A model generated the notes under the pieces. It worked only from the letters and a program-made list of their open reading frames with translations. It ran no database searches and was not told the DNA's origin. A stretch of 64,000 nucleotides of DNA from CAYZJD01 sp964483455 (GTDB taxonomy: Bacteria > Acidobacteriota > Terriglobia > Bryobacterales > Bryobacteraceae): the NCBI GenBank assembly GCA_964483455.1, contig CAZACK010000005.1, forward strand, positions 27,577 through 91,576, given 5' to 3'. Made by a program: the position numbers and the translations under genes. Each line of letters begins with the position of its first letter. Positions within the stretch are counted from its first letter, which is position 1. This document shows positions 50,096-57,959 of this stretch, piece after piece.

Positions 50096-50144
50096 CTCGA
50101 ACCTCGTTTCTATTGAAGCAATTCCGAACGGCGCATGGGTGGCG

Positions 50145-50258
50145 CACCGCAGACCTCCGGTCCGCGAAAGGCAAGAGGCAAAAAATCAAAAGGCAAAAAC
50201 CAAGAAGCAAAAATGATGGTGCGCCTCCGGCGGTCGTGCGGACCGAAGGTCCGCGGTG
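50145..50258. repeat. inverted repeat with A-rich spacer
   Basis: CACCGCAGACCTCCGGTCCGC (50145-50165) and GCGGACCGAAGGTCCGCGGTG (50238-50258) pair over 21 bp with 2 mismatches, around a 72-nt spacer of repeated GGCAAAA/AAGCAAAAA motifs. The right arm also folds on itself (GCGGACC-GAA-GGTCCGC, 50238-50254). Read on the minus strand from the histidine kinase end, this small hairpin is followed by T-rich sequence and could terminate transcription. Confidence 0.65.
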
Positions 50259-50275
50259 GGCAGACGCCGGCGACG

Positions 50276-51430
50276 CTAGGAAAGGAACAGGGCCAGGGTC
50301 GAAAGCAGTTCGTCGGCCTGGACCGGCTTGGGGATGAAGGCGTCCAGGCCGCTCTGCTCGCACAACTGGCGGACGTGGTCCGTGACATCGGCGGTCAGCG
50401 CCAGAATGGGTGTTCTGGCGCAGCCGGGCAGGGTGCGGATGCGCCGTGTCGTCTCGAGCCCGTCGAGGTCGGGCATGTGCAGGTCCATCAGAATGAGGTC
50501 GTAGACCCCGTCGGACACCTGTTGAAGCGCGGCCGCGCCGCTGCCGGCGCAGGCGACTTGATAACCCGCCCGCTCCAGCATGTGTTTGACGACGGTTTGG
50601 CCTACGGGATTGTCCTCAACGACCAGAATCCGCCACTTGGCCGACGATGGGAGGGAAGGGTCCCGATAGGCGAAGGACGAGCCTGCAACCGGTTCGACAG
50701 GCAATGCCAACGGGACGAGCACCGAAAAGAGGCTCCCCACCCCCGGTTTGCTGTCCACCGTGATGTCTCCCCCCATCATCTGGGCCAGCTTCCTCGCAAT
50801 CGCCAGCCCGAGACCGAGCCCGCTGTAGCTTCTGGCAAAACCGGCATCCAGTTGGGTGAAGGACTCGAAAATGGAATCGAGCTTGTCCTCGGCGATTCCC
50901 ACCCCCGTGTCCCGCACCTGGCAGTGCAGATGGAACGTTCCGTTGTCTTTGTGCCGGCCGGAGGCCTGCACCTCGATGCCGCCTTGATGCGTGAACTTTA
51001 GCGCATTGTCGAGCAGGTGAATCAGCAGCCGCTGAAGCCGGAGGGAGTCTCCGACGGCCACCGCCGGAAGCTCGGGGTCAAGCCAGCATGTCATTCTGAG
51101 TCCCTTGGCCTCGGCGGCCCCTTGATAGGATCCCACAGCAGCCTTGAGGGTTTCTGGAAGGGCGAACTCGATCTGTTCGAGCTGAAGCGTCCCCGCCGTG
51201 ATGGTGGATAACTCCAGTGTGGAATCCAGCGTAGCGAGGAGGCTTTTGGCGCACATCCGGCCCATGTCGACATAGCTTCTCTGCTCTTCGTCCAGGGGTG
51301 TTTCCAGCAGCAAGTCGGTCATGCCGATGATGCCGGTCAGCGGCGTCCTGATCTCGTGGTTCAGGCTCACAAGAAACTGATTCTTCAGGAGATTCAGCTC
51401 ATCTGTCTGGCCCGGGAGAGATATCACCAC
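50276..51430 (-). CDS. hybrid histidine kinase / receiver protein without a sensor domain
   Basis: A 384-residue protein: HisKA dimerisation domain with H-box NHEIRTPLTGIIGM (about 24-37), HATPase with N-box LLIHLLDNALKFTHQG, G1/G2 boxes DTGVGI and GLGLGLAI, then a receiver domain with ILVVEDN, the phospho-accepting Asp in ILMDLHMPD, and Lys in PKPVQ. No sensor or transmembrane region precedes the HisKA; a stop codon lies in frame just upstream. The start is GTG at 51430 or 51427 with no ribosome-binding site. It may be a shortened gene. Confidence 0.85.
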   Translation of the reverse strand: MVISLPGQTDELNLLKNQFLVSLNHEIRTPLTGIIGMTDLLLETPLDEEQRSYVDMGRMCAKSLLATLDSTLELSTITAGTLQLEQIEFALPETLKAAVGSYQGAAEAKGLRMTCWLDPELPAVAVGDSLRLQRLLIHLLDNALKFTHQGGIEVQASGRHKDNGTFHLHCQVRDTGVGIAEDKLDSIFESFTQLDAGFARSYSGLGLGLAIARKLAQMMGGDITVDSKPGVGSLFSVLVPLALPVEPVAGSSFAYRDPSLPSSAKWRILVVEDNPVGQTVVKHMLERAGYQVACAGSGAAALQQVSDGVYDLILMDLHMPDLDGLETTRRIRTLPGCARTPILALTADVTDHVRQLCEQSGLDAFIPKPVQADELLSTLALFLS

Positions 51431-51511
51431 CAGGGTTCATCGGCGGAGGCGGTTGGGGAGATTAGGCCTCTGGCCCGTGGATTGCTTCGACGCCGGGGGG
51501 GAGTGTTGCCG

Positions 51512-52081
51512 ATGAGGACAATGAGGTGTCGAGTTCTCCCCAGACGCCGGTTTCTGAAGACGACCGCCGTCGCCGTCGCGGCCGGACCGGCCCTCTCCTG
51601 CGGCGGTTCCCGGAGCCCCTGGCGGTTCTTCTCGGAGGCCGAGGCGGCAATCGTGAATGCCGTTTGCGAGCGGCTGATCCCGGCCGATCAGGACCCGGGC
51701 GCGGCCTGGGCGGGAGTCGTGAAATACATCGACCGCCAGCTTACGCGGCACTTTAAGAAGCACCAAACGGACTACCGGGCCGGGATCGCAGCGCTGGACA
51801 GGACCGCGCGATCGCTCCACGGCGTCCCGTTCCTCGAGCTGAGCGCCCCGCGGCAGGATGAAGTCCTGGCGTCGCTCGAGCGGGACGAAGCGCCCGCCGG
51901 CGTGTGGACCGGCATCCGGCCGCGCCAGTTCTTCGAGCTGGTGCTGGCTCACACGATGCAGGGTTTCTACGGCAGCCCGCGGCACGGGGGCAATCGCGAC
52001 GCCGTGAGCTGGCGCATGCTGGGCGTCCCGGACCCGCCGCTGCGCGGCCGGCTCCAGTACGAGTTCAAGCCGAGGAGCTGA
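51512..52081 (+). CDS. gluconate 2-dehydrogenase subunit 3-like, TAT-exported
   Basis: A 189-residue small subunit of a flavin dehydrogenase. The twin-arginine leader RRRFLKTTAVAVAAGPALSCG (with Cys) indicates Tat export, possibly as a lipoprotein. The body (FSEAEAAIVNAVCERLIPADQDPGA, YIDRQLTRHF, FFELVLAHTMQGFYGSPRHGGN) is the DUF1585/GluDH subunit-3 family that chaperones and co-exports the GMC subunit. A purine-rich GGGGGAG about 10 nt upstream supports the ATG at 51512. It is followed after 10 bp by the GMC gene. Confidence 0.87.
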   Translation: MRTMRCRVLPRRRFLKTTAVAVAAGPALSCGGSRSPWRFFSEAEAAIVNAVCERLIPADQDPGAAWAGVVKYIDRQLTRHFKKHQTDYRAGIAALDRTARSLHGVPFLELSAPRQDEVLASLERDEAPAGVWTGIRPRQFFELVLAHTMQGFYGSPRHGGNRDAVSWRMLGVPDPPLRGRLQYEFKPRS

Positions 52082-52091
52082 GGAGCACGTC

Positions 52092-53744
52092 ATGGCCCTG
52101 CCACATCGAAACGCGGTCGTGATCGGAGCCGGAGCCGGAGGCGGAATTGTCGCCAAGGAACTCGCCGAAGCCGGCCTGAGCGTCGTGCTGCTGGAGAAAG
52201 GCGATTGGTACACGCCGTTCGATTGCCGCAAGGACGATCTCAGAAACCAGCGGACTTCACTGCTCGGCAACGCCTTCGGTCCGGACGACGACAAGGACCC
52301 GCGCGTGGTCGTGGACCTCAACGGGCGCGAGCGGATCGTGAAGGGGAGCGAGCCCGGGTATCACAACAACGCCTTCTGCGTCGGGGGCGGGACGTTCAGC
52401 TACGGGGCGATGGCCTGGCGTTTCATGGAGCGCGACTTCCGCATGCGCTCGAATTACGGCGCCCCGGAGGGGAGCACGCTCGAAGACTGGCCGATCTCCT
52501 ACCAGGATCTGGAACCCTTCTATGAGAAAGCCGAGTGGGAGATCGGCGTGTCGGGCGACGACAGCAACAACATTTTCAAGGCGCCCCGGCGGAAGCCGCT
52601 GCCGATGCCTCCCCTTCCCCCGACGCGCGAGATGGAAGTCCTGAAGCCTGGCGCGGAGCGGCTCGGGCTGCATCCGTTCGACATCCCGATGCTGCGCAAC
52701 AGCGTGCCGTACAACGGACGGCCGGCCTGCATGCGCTGCCGCTGGTGCGTGGGATTCGCCTGTGAGGTGGACGCCAAGTGCGGCACGCACAACACGGTGA
52801 TCCCGAAAGCGCTGGCCACGGGGAATTGCGAGCTGCGCACCCGGAGCGTGGCCGAGGAGATTCTCACCGACTCCCGCGGGCGGGCTCGCGGCGTGGCCTA
52901 CTTCGACGAAGCCGACCGGCGGCGCGAGCAGCCGGCGGACCTGGTGGTGGTGTCGGCATGCGCCATCGAGTCGGCGCGGCTGCTGCTGAACTCGAAGAGC
53001 AAGCTGTTCCCGAACGGACTCGGCAACCGTCAGGACTGGGTTGGCCGGAACCTCCAGGGTCACACCTACACCGGCGCGACCGGGCTGTTCGACTTCGAGA
53101 CCTACGATGATCTCGGGCCGGGCGCGGGCATCGCCGTCTGCGATTTCAACCACGGCAACAAAGGGCTCCGCGGCGGCGGGATGCTCGCCAACGAGTTCAT
53201 CCGCCTGCCGATCCAGTTTTTCAACCAGGGGCCGGACGGGACGCCCCGCTGGGGCAAGGGCCACAAGGACTTCATGCGGAATTACTACCGGCGAAACATC
53301 TCGGTGAAGGGGCCGACGCAGGAAATGCCGGTATGGGATTCGCGCGTCCAACTCGACCCGAAGGTCCGCGACTACTGGGGCATCCCGGTGGCGCGCCTGT
53401 CGGGCGACAAGCATCCGCACACGATCGAGATCGGCGATTTCATGGCCGACCGCGCCGAGGACTGGCTGAGAGCTGCCGGCGCGGTTGAGATTTGGAAGCG
53501 GAAGGCCGGGCGCGGCCTGAGCGGCGGCCAGCACCAGGCCGGCACATGCCGCATGAGCGCCGACGCCAAGACAGGGGTGGTGGATCGCTACTGCCGGGTC
53601 CATGACATCGACAACCTGTTCGTCGCCGACGGCAGCGTCCACGTGACCAACGGCGGGTTCAACCCGGTGTTGACCATCATGGCTATCGCTTACTACGCGT
53701 CGGATTACATCGTGAAGACTTGGAAAGGAACGAGGTTCCGCTAA
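52092..53744 (+). CDS. GMC-family flavoprotein dehydrogenase with Cys-rich cluster
   Basis: A 550-residue GMC oxidoreductase. FAD-binding motif AVVIGAGAGGGIVAKELAEAG (about 8-28) with later DGSVHVTNGGFNPVLTIMAIAYYASD and the catalytic His region GQHQAGTCRMS. A five-cysteine patch (CMRCRWCVGFACEVDAKC, about 217-234) could bind an iron-sulphur cluster, as the 3Fe-4S in FAD-glucose dehydrogenases does. No signal peptide of its own; co-export with subunit 3 is expected. The electron acceptor is likely the downstream multihaem cytochrome. Confidence 0.9.
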   Translation: MALPHRNAVVIGAGAGGGIVAKELAEAGLSVVLLEKGDWYTPFDCRKDDLRNQRTSLLGNAFGPDDDKDPRVVVDLNGRERIVKGSEPGYHNNAFCVGGGTFSYGAMAWRFMERDFRMRSNYGAPEGSTLEDWPISYQDLEPFYEKAEWEIGVSGDDSNNIFKAPRRKPLPMPPLPPTREMEVLKPGAERLGLHPFDIPMLRNSVPYNGRPACMRCRWCVGFACEVDAKCGTHNTVIPKALATGNCELRTRSVAEEILTDSRGRARGVAYFDEADRRREQPADLVVVSACAIESARLLLNSKSKLFPNGLGNRQDWVGRNLQGHTYTGATGLFDFETYDDLGPGAGIAVCDFNHGNKGLRGGGMLANEFIRLPIQFFNQGPDGTPRWGKGHKDFMRNYYRRNISVKGPTQEMPVWDSRVQLDPKVRDYWGIPVARLSGDKHPHTIEIGDFMADRAEDWLRAAGAVEIWKRKAGRGLSGGQHQAGTCRMSADAKTGVVDRYCRVHDIDNLFVADGSVHVTNGGFNPVLTIMAIAYYASDYIVKTWKGTRFR

Positions 53745-53754
53745 GGAGAACGCG

Positions 53755-54813
53755 ATGGAACTCGGCAAGCCGGCGGTTGTCTTGGGCGGCGTTGTCATCG
53801 CCGCCCTCCTGGTGATTCCCGGGGCGAGCGTGGTGTATGAATCCACCGCCGGCGCCTCCTGCGCACGGTGCCACGAGATCCGGCCGTCGTTCGAGGTGTG
53901 GACGGCGTCCACGCACCGTTCGGTGAACTGCAAGTCGTGCCACGGCGGGCTGCTCACTGCCGATCCCGCCTTCCACCTGAACAATCTCAACCGCGTGCTT
54001 GCGCACGCCGGCGGCGACATTCCCGAGCAGATCCGCATCCGGCTCGAGGACACGGACAATCTGGTGGAGCGGTGCCGCTCTTGTCACCAGCAGGAGTTCG
54101 CCGATTGGGAAGCGGGCCCGCATTCGATCACCTACGCCGACATTTTCCTGGACAAGGAGCACAACCAGAAGCGATTGCTGATGGATGACTGTCTTCGCTG
54201 CCACGGCATGCACTTCGAAGGCGCGATCCGCGACCTGGTGACGCCGGTGAGCACGACCGGGCCATGGAGGCTCAAGGATCCGGCGCTGGCGGCGCGGCCG
54301 GCGATTCCGTGCCTGGCTTGCCACTCGATGCACCAGCAGGGCCGCCCGCTGGCCAAGCCGCGGCGGAAGATCGAGAACCCCGGGCCAGGCCAGGAGATCG
54401 TCCGGCCGTCGCTGGCGTTGTTCGACCGGCGCGAGTCCCGGTCCGCGGCTGCGTCGAGGCTACCGCTGCCGCGGATGCTCGAAGGCGCCCGCCCGGTGAA
54501 GATGAGTCCCGACCAGCGGCAGGCCCTCTGCTACCAGTGCCACGCGCCGCTGGCCACGATGCAGGTGGCGAGCGGCGACGACCGGACCGGGATCGGTGTG
54601 CATGAGGGGATCAGTTGCCTGGCCTGCCATCAGAAGCACCGGCAGACGACGCGGGCCTCGTGCGCCACCTGCCACCCGCGCCTGTCCAACTGCGGCCTCG
54701 ACGTCGAGAAGATGGACACCACGTTCCTGTCGACCAAGAGCAGGCACAACATCCACTTCGTGAAGTGCGCGGACTGCCATCCCAAGGGCGTGCCGAAGAA
54801 GAAGACAGGCTGA
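53755..54813 (+). CDS. nine-haem cytochrome c, membrane-anchored
   Basis: A 352-residue multihaem cytochrome with one N-terminal hydrophobic anchor (PAVVLGGVVIAALLVIPGASVVYE). Nine CXXCH sites are seen: CARCH, CKSCH, CRSCH, CLRCH, CLACH, CYQCH, CLACH, CATCH and CADCH. The N-terminal part resembles NapC/NirT-type quinol dehydrogenases and the rest a pentahaem-like domain. It follows the GMC dehydrogenase by 10 bp and is likely its electron carrier to the quinone pool or to the outer face. Its gene ends 38 bp before a convergent gene. Confidence 0.88.
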   Translation: MELGKPAVVLGGVVIAALLVIPGASVVYESTAGASCARCHEIRPSFEVWTASTHRSVNCKSCHGGLLTADPAFHLNNLNRVLAHAGGDIPEQIRIRLEDTDNLVERCRSCHQQEFADWEAGPHSITYADIFLDKEHNQKRLLMDDCLRCHGMHFEGAIRDLVTPVSTTGPWRLKDPALAARPAIPCLACHSMHQQGRPLAKPRRKIENPGPGQEIVRPSLALFDRRESRSAAASRLPLPRMLEGARPVKMSPDQRQALCYQCHAPLATMQVASGDDRTGIGVHEGISCLACHQKHRQTTRASCATCHPRLSNCGLDVEKMDTTFLSTKSRHNIHFVKCADCHPKGVPKKKTG

Positions 54814-54851
54814 CCACCATGTGGCGCAGGCACTCAGCCTGTGCCCGCTCC

Positions 54852-55769
54852 TCAAACCTCGACCCGCAACTTCAACTCGCCGGCAACCCGCAGAATACAC
54901 TCCGCCGACCGCCGAAGGTCATCGGCCAGTGACGGCCTCAGCCCAAGGTCGAGCCCCAGGTATCCCTCATACTTCATCCCCTTCAAGACGCGAAAGAACT
55001 CTTTCCACTCGATGACGCCGTTGCCGATCGGAAGGTGCTCGGTGCTGACGGGATTGTTGTCGGCGATGTGGATGTTGGCGAACCGGCCCTCCAGTTTGGC
55101 GAGCGCGAGCACGACATTCTCCCGCTGGGCGCAGAAGTTCGCCGTGTCAAAGTTTGCCTTGAAATTCGGCTGGTCCACGTCCTTGATGAGCCGCAGCATC
55201 GAATCCACCGAACAGATGGTTTCTCCAACTCTCGGCTCCATGAGGACGGTTTTGCCGTGGCGGGCGGCCGCGCTGGCGCAATGCCGGCACGAGTCCACCA
55301 GGACCGCCCATACGCGGTCCCATAAGAAGCCTCTCGGGATTCTGACCCGGATTTCGCCAGCAAACTTGTATCCCCCTTTGGCTCCAAGCTGATACGGCCT
55401 GAGATTCATGTATCGCACGGGCGGAGCATAACTAGCCAGATGCAGAGTCTCCGCGCCGAGCATGTCCGCCAGCTCGGCGCCCATCTGAAAGCGATCGAGG
55501 GCACGGGCCCGCCGGGCCGGATCGAGGCTGACCATGTTCGGGTCCACCACGCAGAGATTGTGGACATGGACGCCGGCGTCGTCCGCGGCCTGGATCAACT
55601 CCTTCCGCCGCCGGTAGAGCCGGCGCAGGAAGGGGGCGCCGAGCCCTTCCATCTCGAGGAACCGGAAGCCGAGTTTGCGGACCTCGGCCAGGGAGCGGAG
55701 GGCTTCGTCCACGGTGTGGGGGTAGCCGTACCGGCTGATGGCGTACAGATAGGTAATTCCGAGCCGCAT
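54852..55769 (-). CDS. sugar phosphate isomerase/epimerase-like TIM barrel
   Basis: A 305-residue AP-endonuclease-2/xylose-isomerase-like barrel. It has RLGITYLYAISRYGYPHTVDEAL at the start, then metal ligands in AETLHLASY (Glu/His), VLMEPRVGETICS (Glu), FKANFDTANFCA (Asp), IHIADNN (His/Asp) and GVIEWKEFFRVLK. The family interconverts keto- and aldo-sugars. A longer frame back to 55889 is open, but the ATG at 55769 begins the conserved barrel. It is the last gene of the ROK-SIS-isomerase unit. Confidence 0.8.
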   Translation of the reverse strand: MRLGITYLYAISRYGYPHTVDEALRSLAEVRKLGFRFLEMEGLGAPFLRRLYRRRKELIQAADDAGVHVHNLCVVDPNMVSLDPARRARALDRFQMGAELADMLGAETLHLASYAPPVRYMNLRPYQLGAKGGYKFAGEIRVRIPRGFLWDRVWAVLVDSCRHCASAAARHGKTVLMEPRVGETICSVDSMLRLIKDVDQPNFKANFDTANFCAQRENVVLALAKLEGRFANIHIADNNPVSTEHLPIGNGVIEWKEFFRVLKGMKYEGYLGLDLGLRPSLADDLRRSAECILRVAGELKLRVEV

Positions 55770-55920
55770 GTTTGGAATATCCAGTCTAAGGCGTAAACCC
55801 AATTCGGGAGGTTCCATGCCATTGGGGAAGTAGATGTACAGCTCGGGGCCGATGAACGCCAATTCCTCCGGATCGGTCCGTATCCGCAAAATCGCGTCTC
55901 GGACCTCCGGGCAGGGATCC

Positions 55921-56943
55921 TCATTCGACCGTGGTCACCTTCGTGCCGATGGTGAACCGGCCGGGCTCGTGGCCGGCCAGGGTTGCCAGCGCCAGAGATA
56001 TCATCTGCACCGGCAGCATTTCGAGGATCGGCGAAGCGGGCAGGCGGAACGGGCCGGGTTCCGCTGACTCGCCGACAAGCGCGGCGCGCCAGCCGGCGCC
56101 GCGGATGTCCATTGTCAGCTTCTCGTTCAGCGCCGACGTCGCCGGCGGGCCTGAGAAAACGAGAACAAACACATCCTCCCGCATCATTTCGATGGGACCG
56201 TGCCGGAACGAGGCTGCGCTCATCCCCTCGGCGTGAACGTGCGAAGACTCCTTGAGGATCAGCGCGCCATTGCCCACGCTGGCCAGCGACGGACCGCGCC
56301 CGACCAGGAACACGTGCCGCACTCCTTGCATCAGGGGGAGCAGAACCTGGACGTGCTCCCTCCAACTCGCCAGGTACTCCTCGGCCAGCCGGGCCGTGCG
56401 TTCGACCTCGTCCACCACCCGGTCCGGCGTCTGACCGCAAAGGGCCGCGCCCAGCCAGTCCAGGGCCGCCAGCGTCGAGGCGTAGGTCTTGCAGGCGACG
56501 GTATACTCGGGCCCCGCCCGCGTCACGATCGCCGCGTCCGCCTTCATCGCCAATGGAGAGCCGGCGCTGTTCGTGACCCCGACCAGGACCAGACGCGGCC
56601 CTTCGCGATCGAGCAGCCGAACGATTTCGACGCTCCGACCCGATTGCGAGACCGCCACCAGCAGCACGCGCCCCTCGATCAGTCTCGGAGCGTGATAGAG
56701 AAGCTCGCCGGTTTCCACCATCACCGGCCTGAGTCCGTGCTCGATCAGGCGGAGGTTCAACGGATGCAGCCCGTGATAGGAGGAGCCCATGCCGGTCAGC
56801 ACGACGGCGTCGTACGTGCCGGATAGGACGGTTTGCAGCGCCGGCGTCAGCGCGAACCCGGCGGTCGTGTCCCGCAGCGCCCTGGGCTGGTCGAGCAGGT
56901 CGCGGACGTAGGGGTTGTTGTGGAGATCCGCCGGCAGGTTCAT
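55921..56943 (-). CDS. SIS-domain sugar isomerase/deaminase (AgaS/NagB-II/FrlB-like)
   Basis: A 340-residue protein with two SIS domains, like the C-terminal half of GlmS but without glutaminase: LTGMGSSYHGLHPLN, LVAVSQSGRSVEIVRLL, GVTNSAGSPLAMKAD, VGRGPSLASVGNGALILKE and RHGPIEMM with catalytic His/Glu. Such proteins deaminate or isomerise amino-sugar phosphates. The ATG overlaps the upstream ROK kinase stop by 4 bp, so the two are coupled; together they suggest phosphorylation then deamination of an amino sugar. Confidence 0.86.
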   Translation of the reverse strand: MNLPADLHNNPYVRDLLDQPRALRDTTAGFALTPALQTVLSGTYDAVVLTGMGSSYHGLHPLNLRLIEHGLRPVMVETGELLYHAPRLIEGRVLLVAVSQSGRSVEIVRLLDREGPRLVLVGVTNSAGSPLAMKADAAIVTRAGPEYTVACKTYASTLAALDWLGAALCGQTPDRVVDEVERTARLAEEYLASWREHVQVLLPLMQGVRHVFLVGRGPSLASVGNGALILKESSHVHAEGMSAASFRHGPIEMMREDVFVLVFSGPPATSALNEKLTMDIRGAGWRAALVGESAEPGPFRLPASPILEMLPVQMISLALATLAGHEPGRFTIGTKVTTVE

Positions 56944-57866
56944 CGCCCGACTCCGGCGTCGAAGCGGTGGCTCCAGACGCGCGCGGCGCCGATCAGCCCC
57001 GTGTCGGATCCCAATTCCGCGTCGACGATCGCGGTCTTCTCGAACGGGACCATGGCGCAGTTGCGCCGGATCACTTCCCGGGCCATGGGCATGAACCGGT
57101 CTCCGCTCTTCATCACGCCGCCGCCCAGGGCGATGGCGTCCGGGCAATACATGATGATGAGGTTGGCGAGCCCCACTCCGACATAGAGGCCCTCGCGCTC
57201 GACTGCGCGCCTAGCCAGCGGGTCGCCCTGCCCGGCGAGAGCGAAGATGTCCGGCGCTGTAAGATCATCGTACGTGCCGGGCGCCTGGGACTTCATCCAG
57301 GCCACCATGGCCGGACCGCTCGCCAGGCTTTCCCAGCAGCCGTTGGCGCCGCAGTAGCACTTCGGGGCAGAAGCGTCGATCACGTGGTGGCCGATCTCCG
57401 GATGGAATCCGTCCAACCCGCGGTACAGCCTTCCGTCGGCGATCACGCCCACTCCGATTCCCGTGCTGATGGTGACGTAAATGAAATTGCGCTTGCCACG
57501 GCCGGCGCCCCAGGCCGCCTCGCCGAGCGCGGCGGCGTCGGCGTCATTCTCCATGGCCACCGGGACGCCGAATTCTCCGGCCAGCTCCCCGACGAGGTCG
57601 GAGTGCTGCCAGGTGGGGAGGGTGTCGGCGTTCAGGATGAAGCCGGTGAACGGGTCCACCGGGCCAGTGCTCCCGATGCCGATGCCGGTGATCTCGGCCT
57701 TTGCCTCGCGCGCCGCCTGTCGCAGCATCTCCCGGATGCGGCGCAGCCCATCCGGAAAGCCTCGCTCGGGTTCGGTCGGGCGATCCAGCCGCGACACGAC
57801 CCGGCCATCCGCGTCCACCATGCCGGCGGCGATCTTTGTACCTCCAATGTCAACGGCGGCGATCAA
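56940..57866 (-). CDS. ROK-family sugar kinase
   Basis: A 308-residue cytosolic kinase. It has DIGGTKIAAG (ATP), GIGSTGPVD, ENDADAAALGE (phosphate 2 and catalytic Asp), TISTGIGVGVIADG, PEIGHH (metal-ligating His), CYCGANGCWES (zinc-binding Cys motif) and ALGGGVM. It phosphorylates a hexose, N-acetylhexosamine or similar sugar. The TTG start at 57866 is supported by AAGGAG 7-8 nt upstream. A 4-bp overlap with the SIS gene and a divergent GH127 fit glycan utilisation. Confidence 0.9.
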   Translation of the reverse strand: MIAAVDIGGTKIAAGMVDADGRVVSRLDRPTEPERGFPDGLRRIREMLRQAAREAKAEITGIGIGSTGPVDPFTGFILNADTLPTWQHSDLVGELAGEFGVPVAMENDADAAALGEAAWGAGRGKRNFIYVTISTGIGVGVIADGRLYRGLDGFHPEIGHHVIDASAPKCYCGANGCWESLASGPAMVAWMKSQAPGTYDDLTAPDIFALAGQGDPLARRAVEREGLYVGVGLANLIIMYCPDAIALGGGVMKSGDRFMPMAREVIRRNCAMVPFEKTAIVDAELGSDTGLIGAARVWSHRFDAGVGR

Positions 57867-57902
57867 GTCGAGTCTCCTTCCCTGACAGTGTCGCACTGTA
57901 CC

Positions 57903-57924
57903 GGTTGTTCGGTTGTTCGGTGTT
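57903..57924. repeat. 8-bp tandem repeat in the divergent ROK/GH127 promoter region
   Basis: GGTTGTTC is repeated twice and then partially (ggtgtt), in the 93-bp intergenic region. It resembles the CCGAAC-type repeats at 29091-29121. It could be an operator array for a regulator of both genes. Confidence 0.4.
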
Positions 57925-57959
57925 GGACTCTCGCGGCGTTTGCGGCTAATATCTCCAAG

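Noticed and set aside
56967..57959. Extended N-terminus of the GH127-like gene
   Set aside because: The open frame runs back through the ROK gene's antisense; the leader and divergent layout place the start at 57960.
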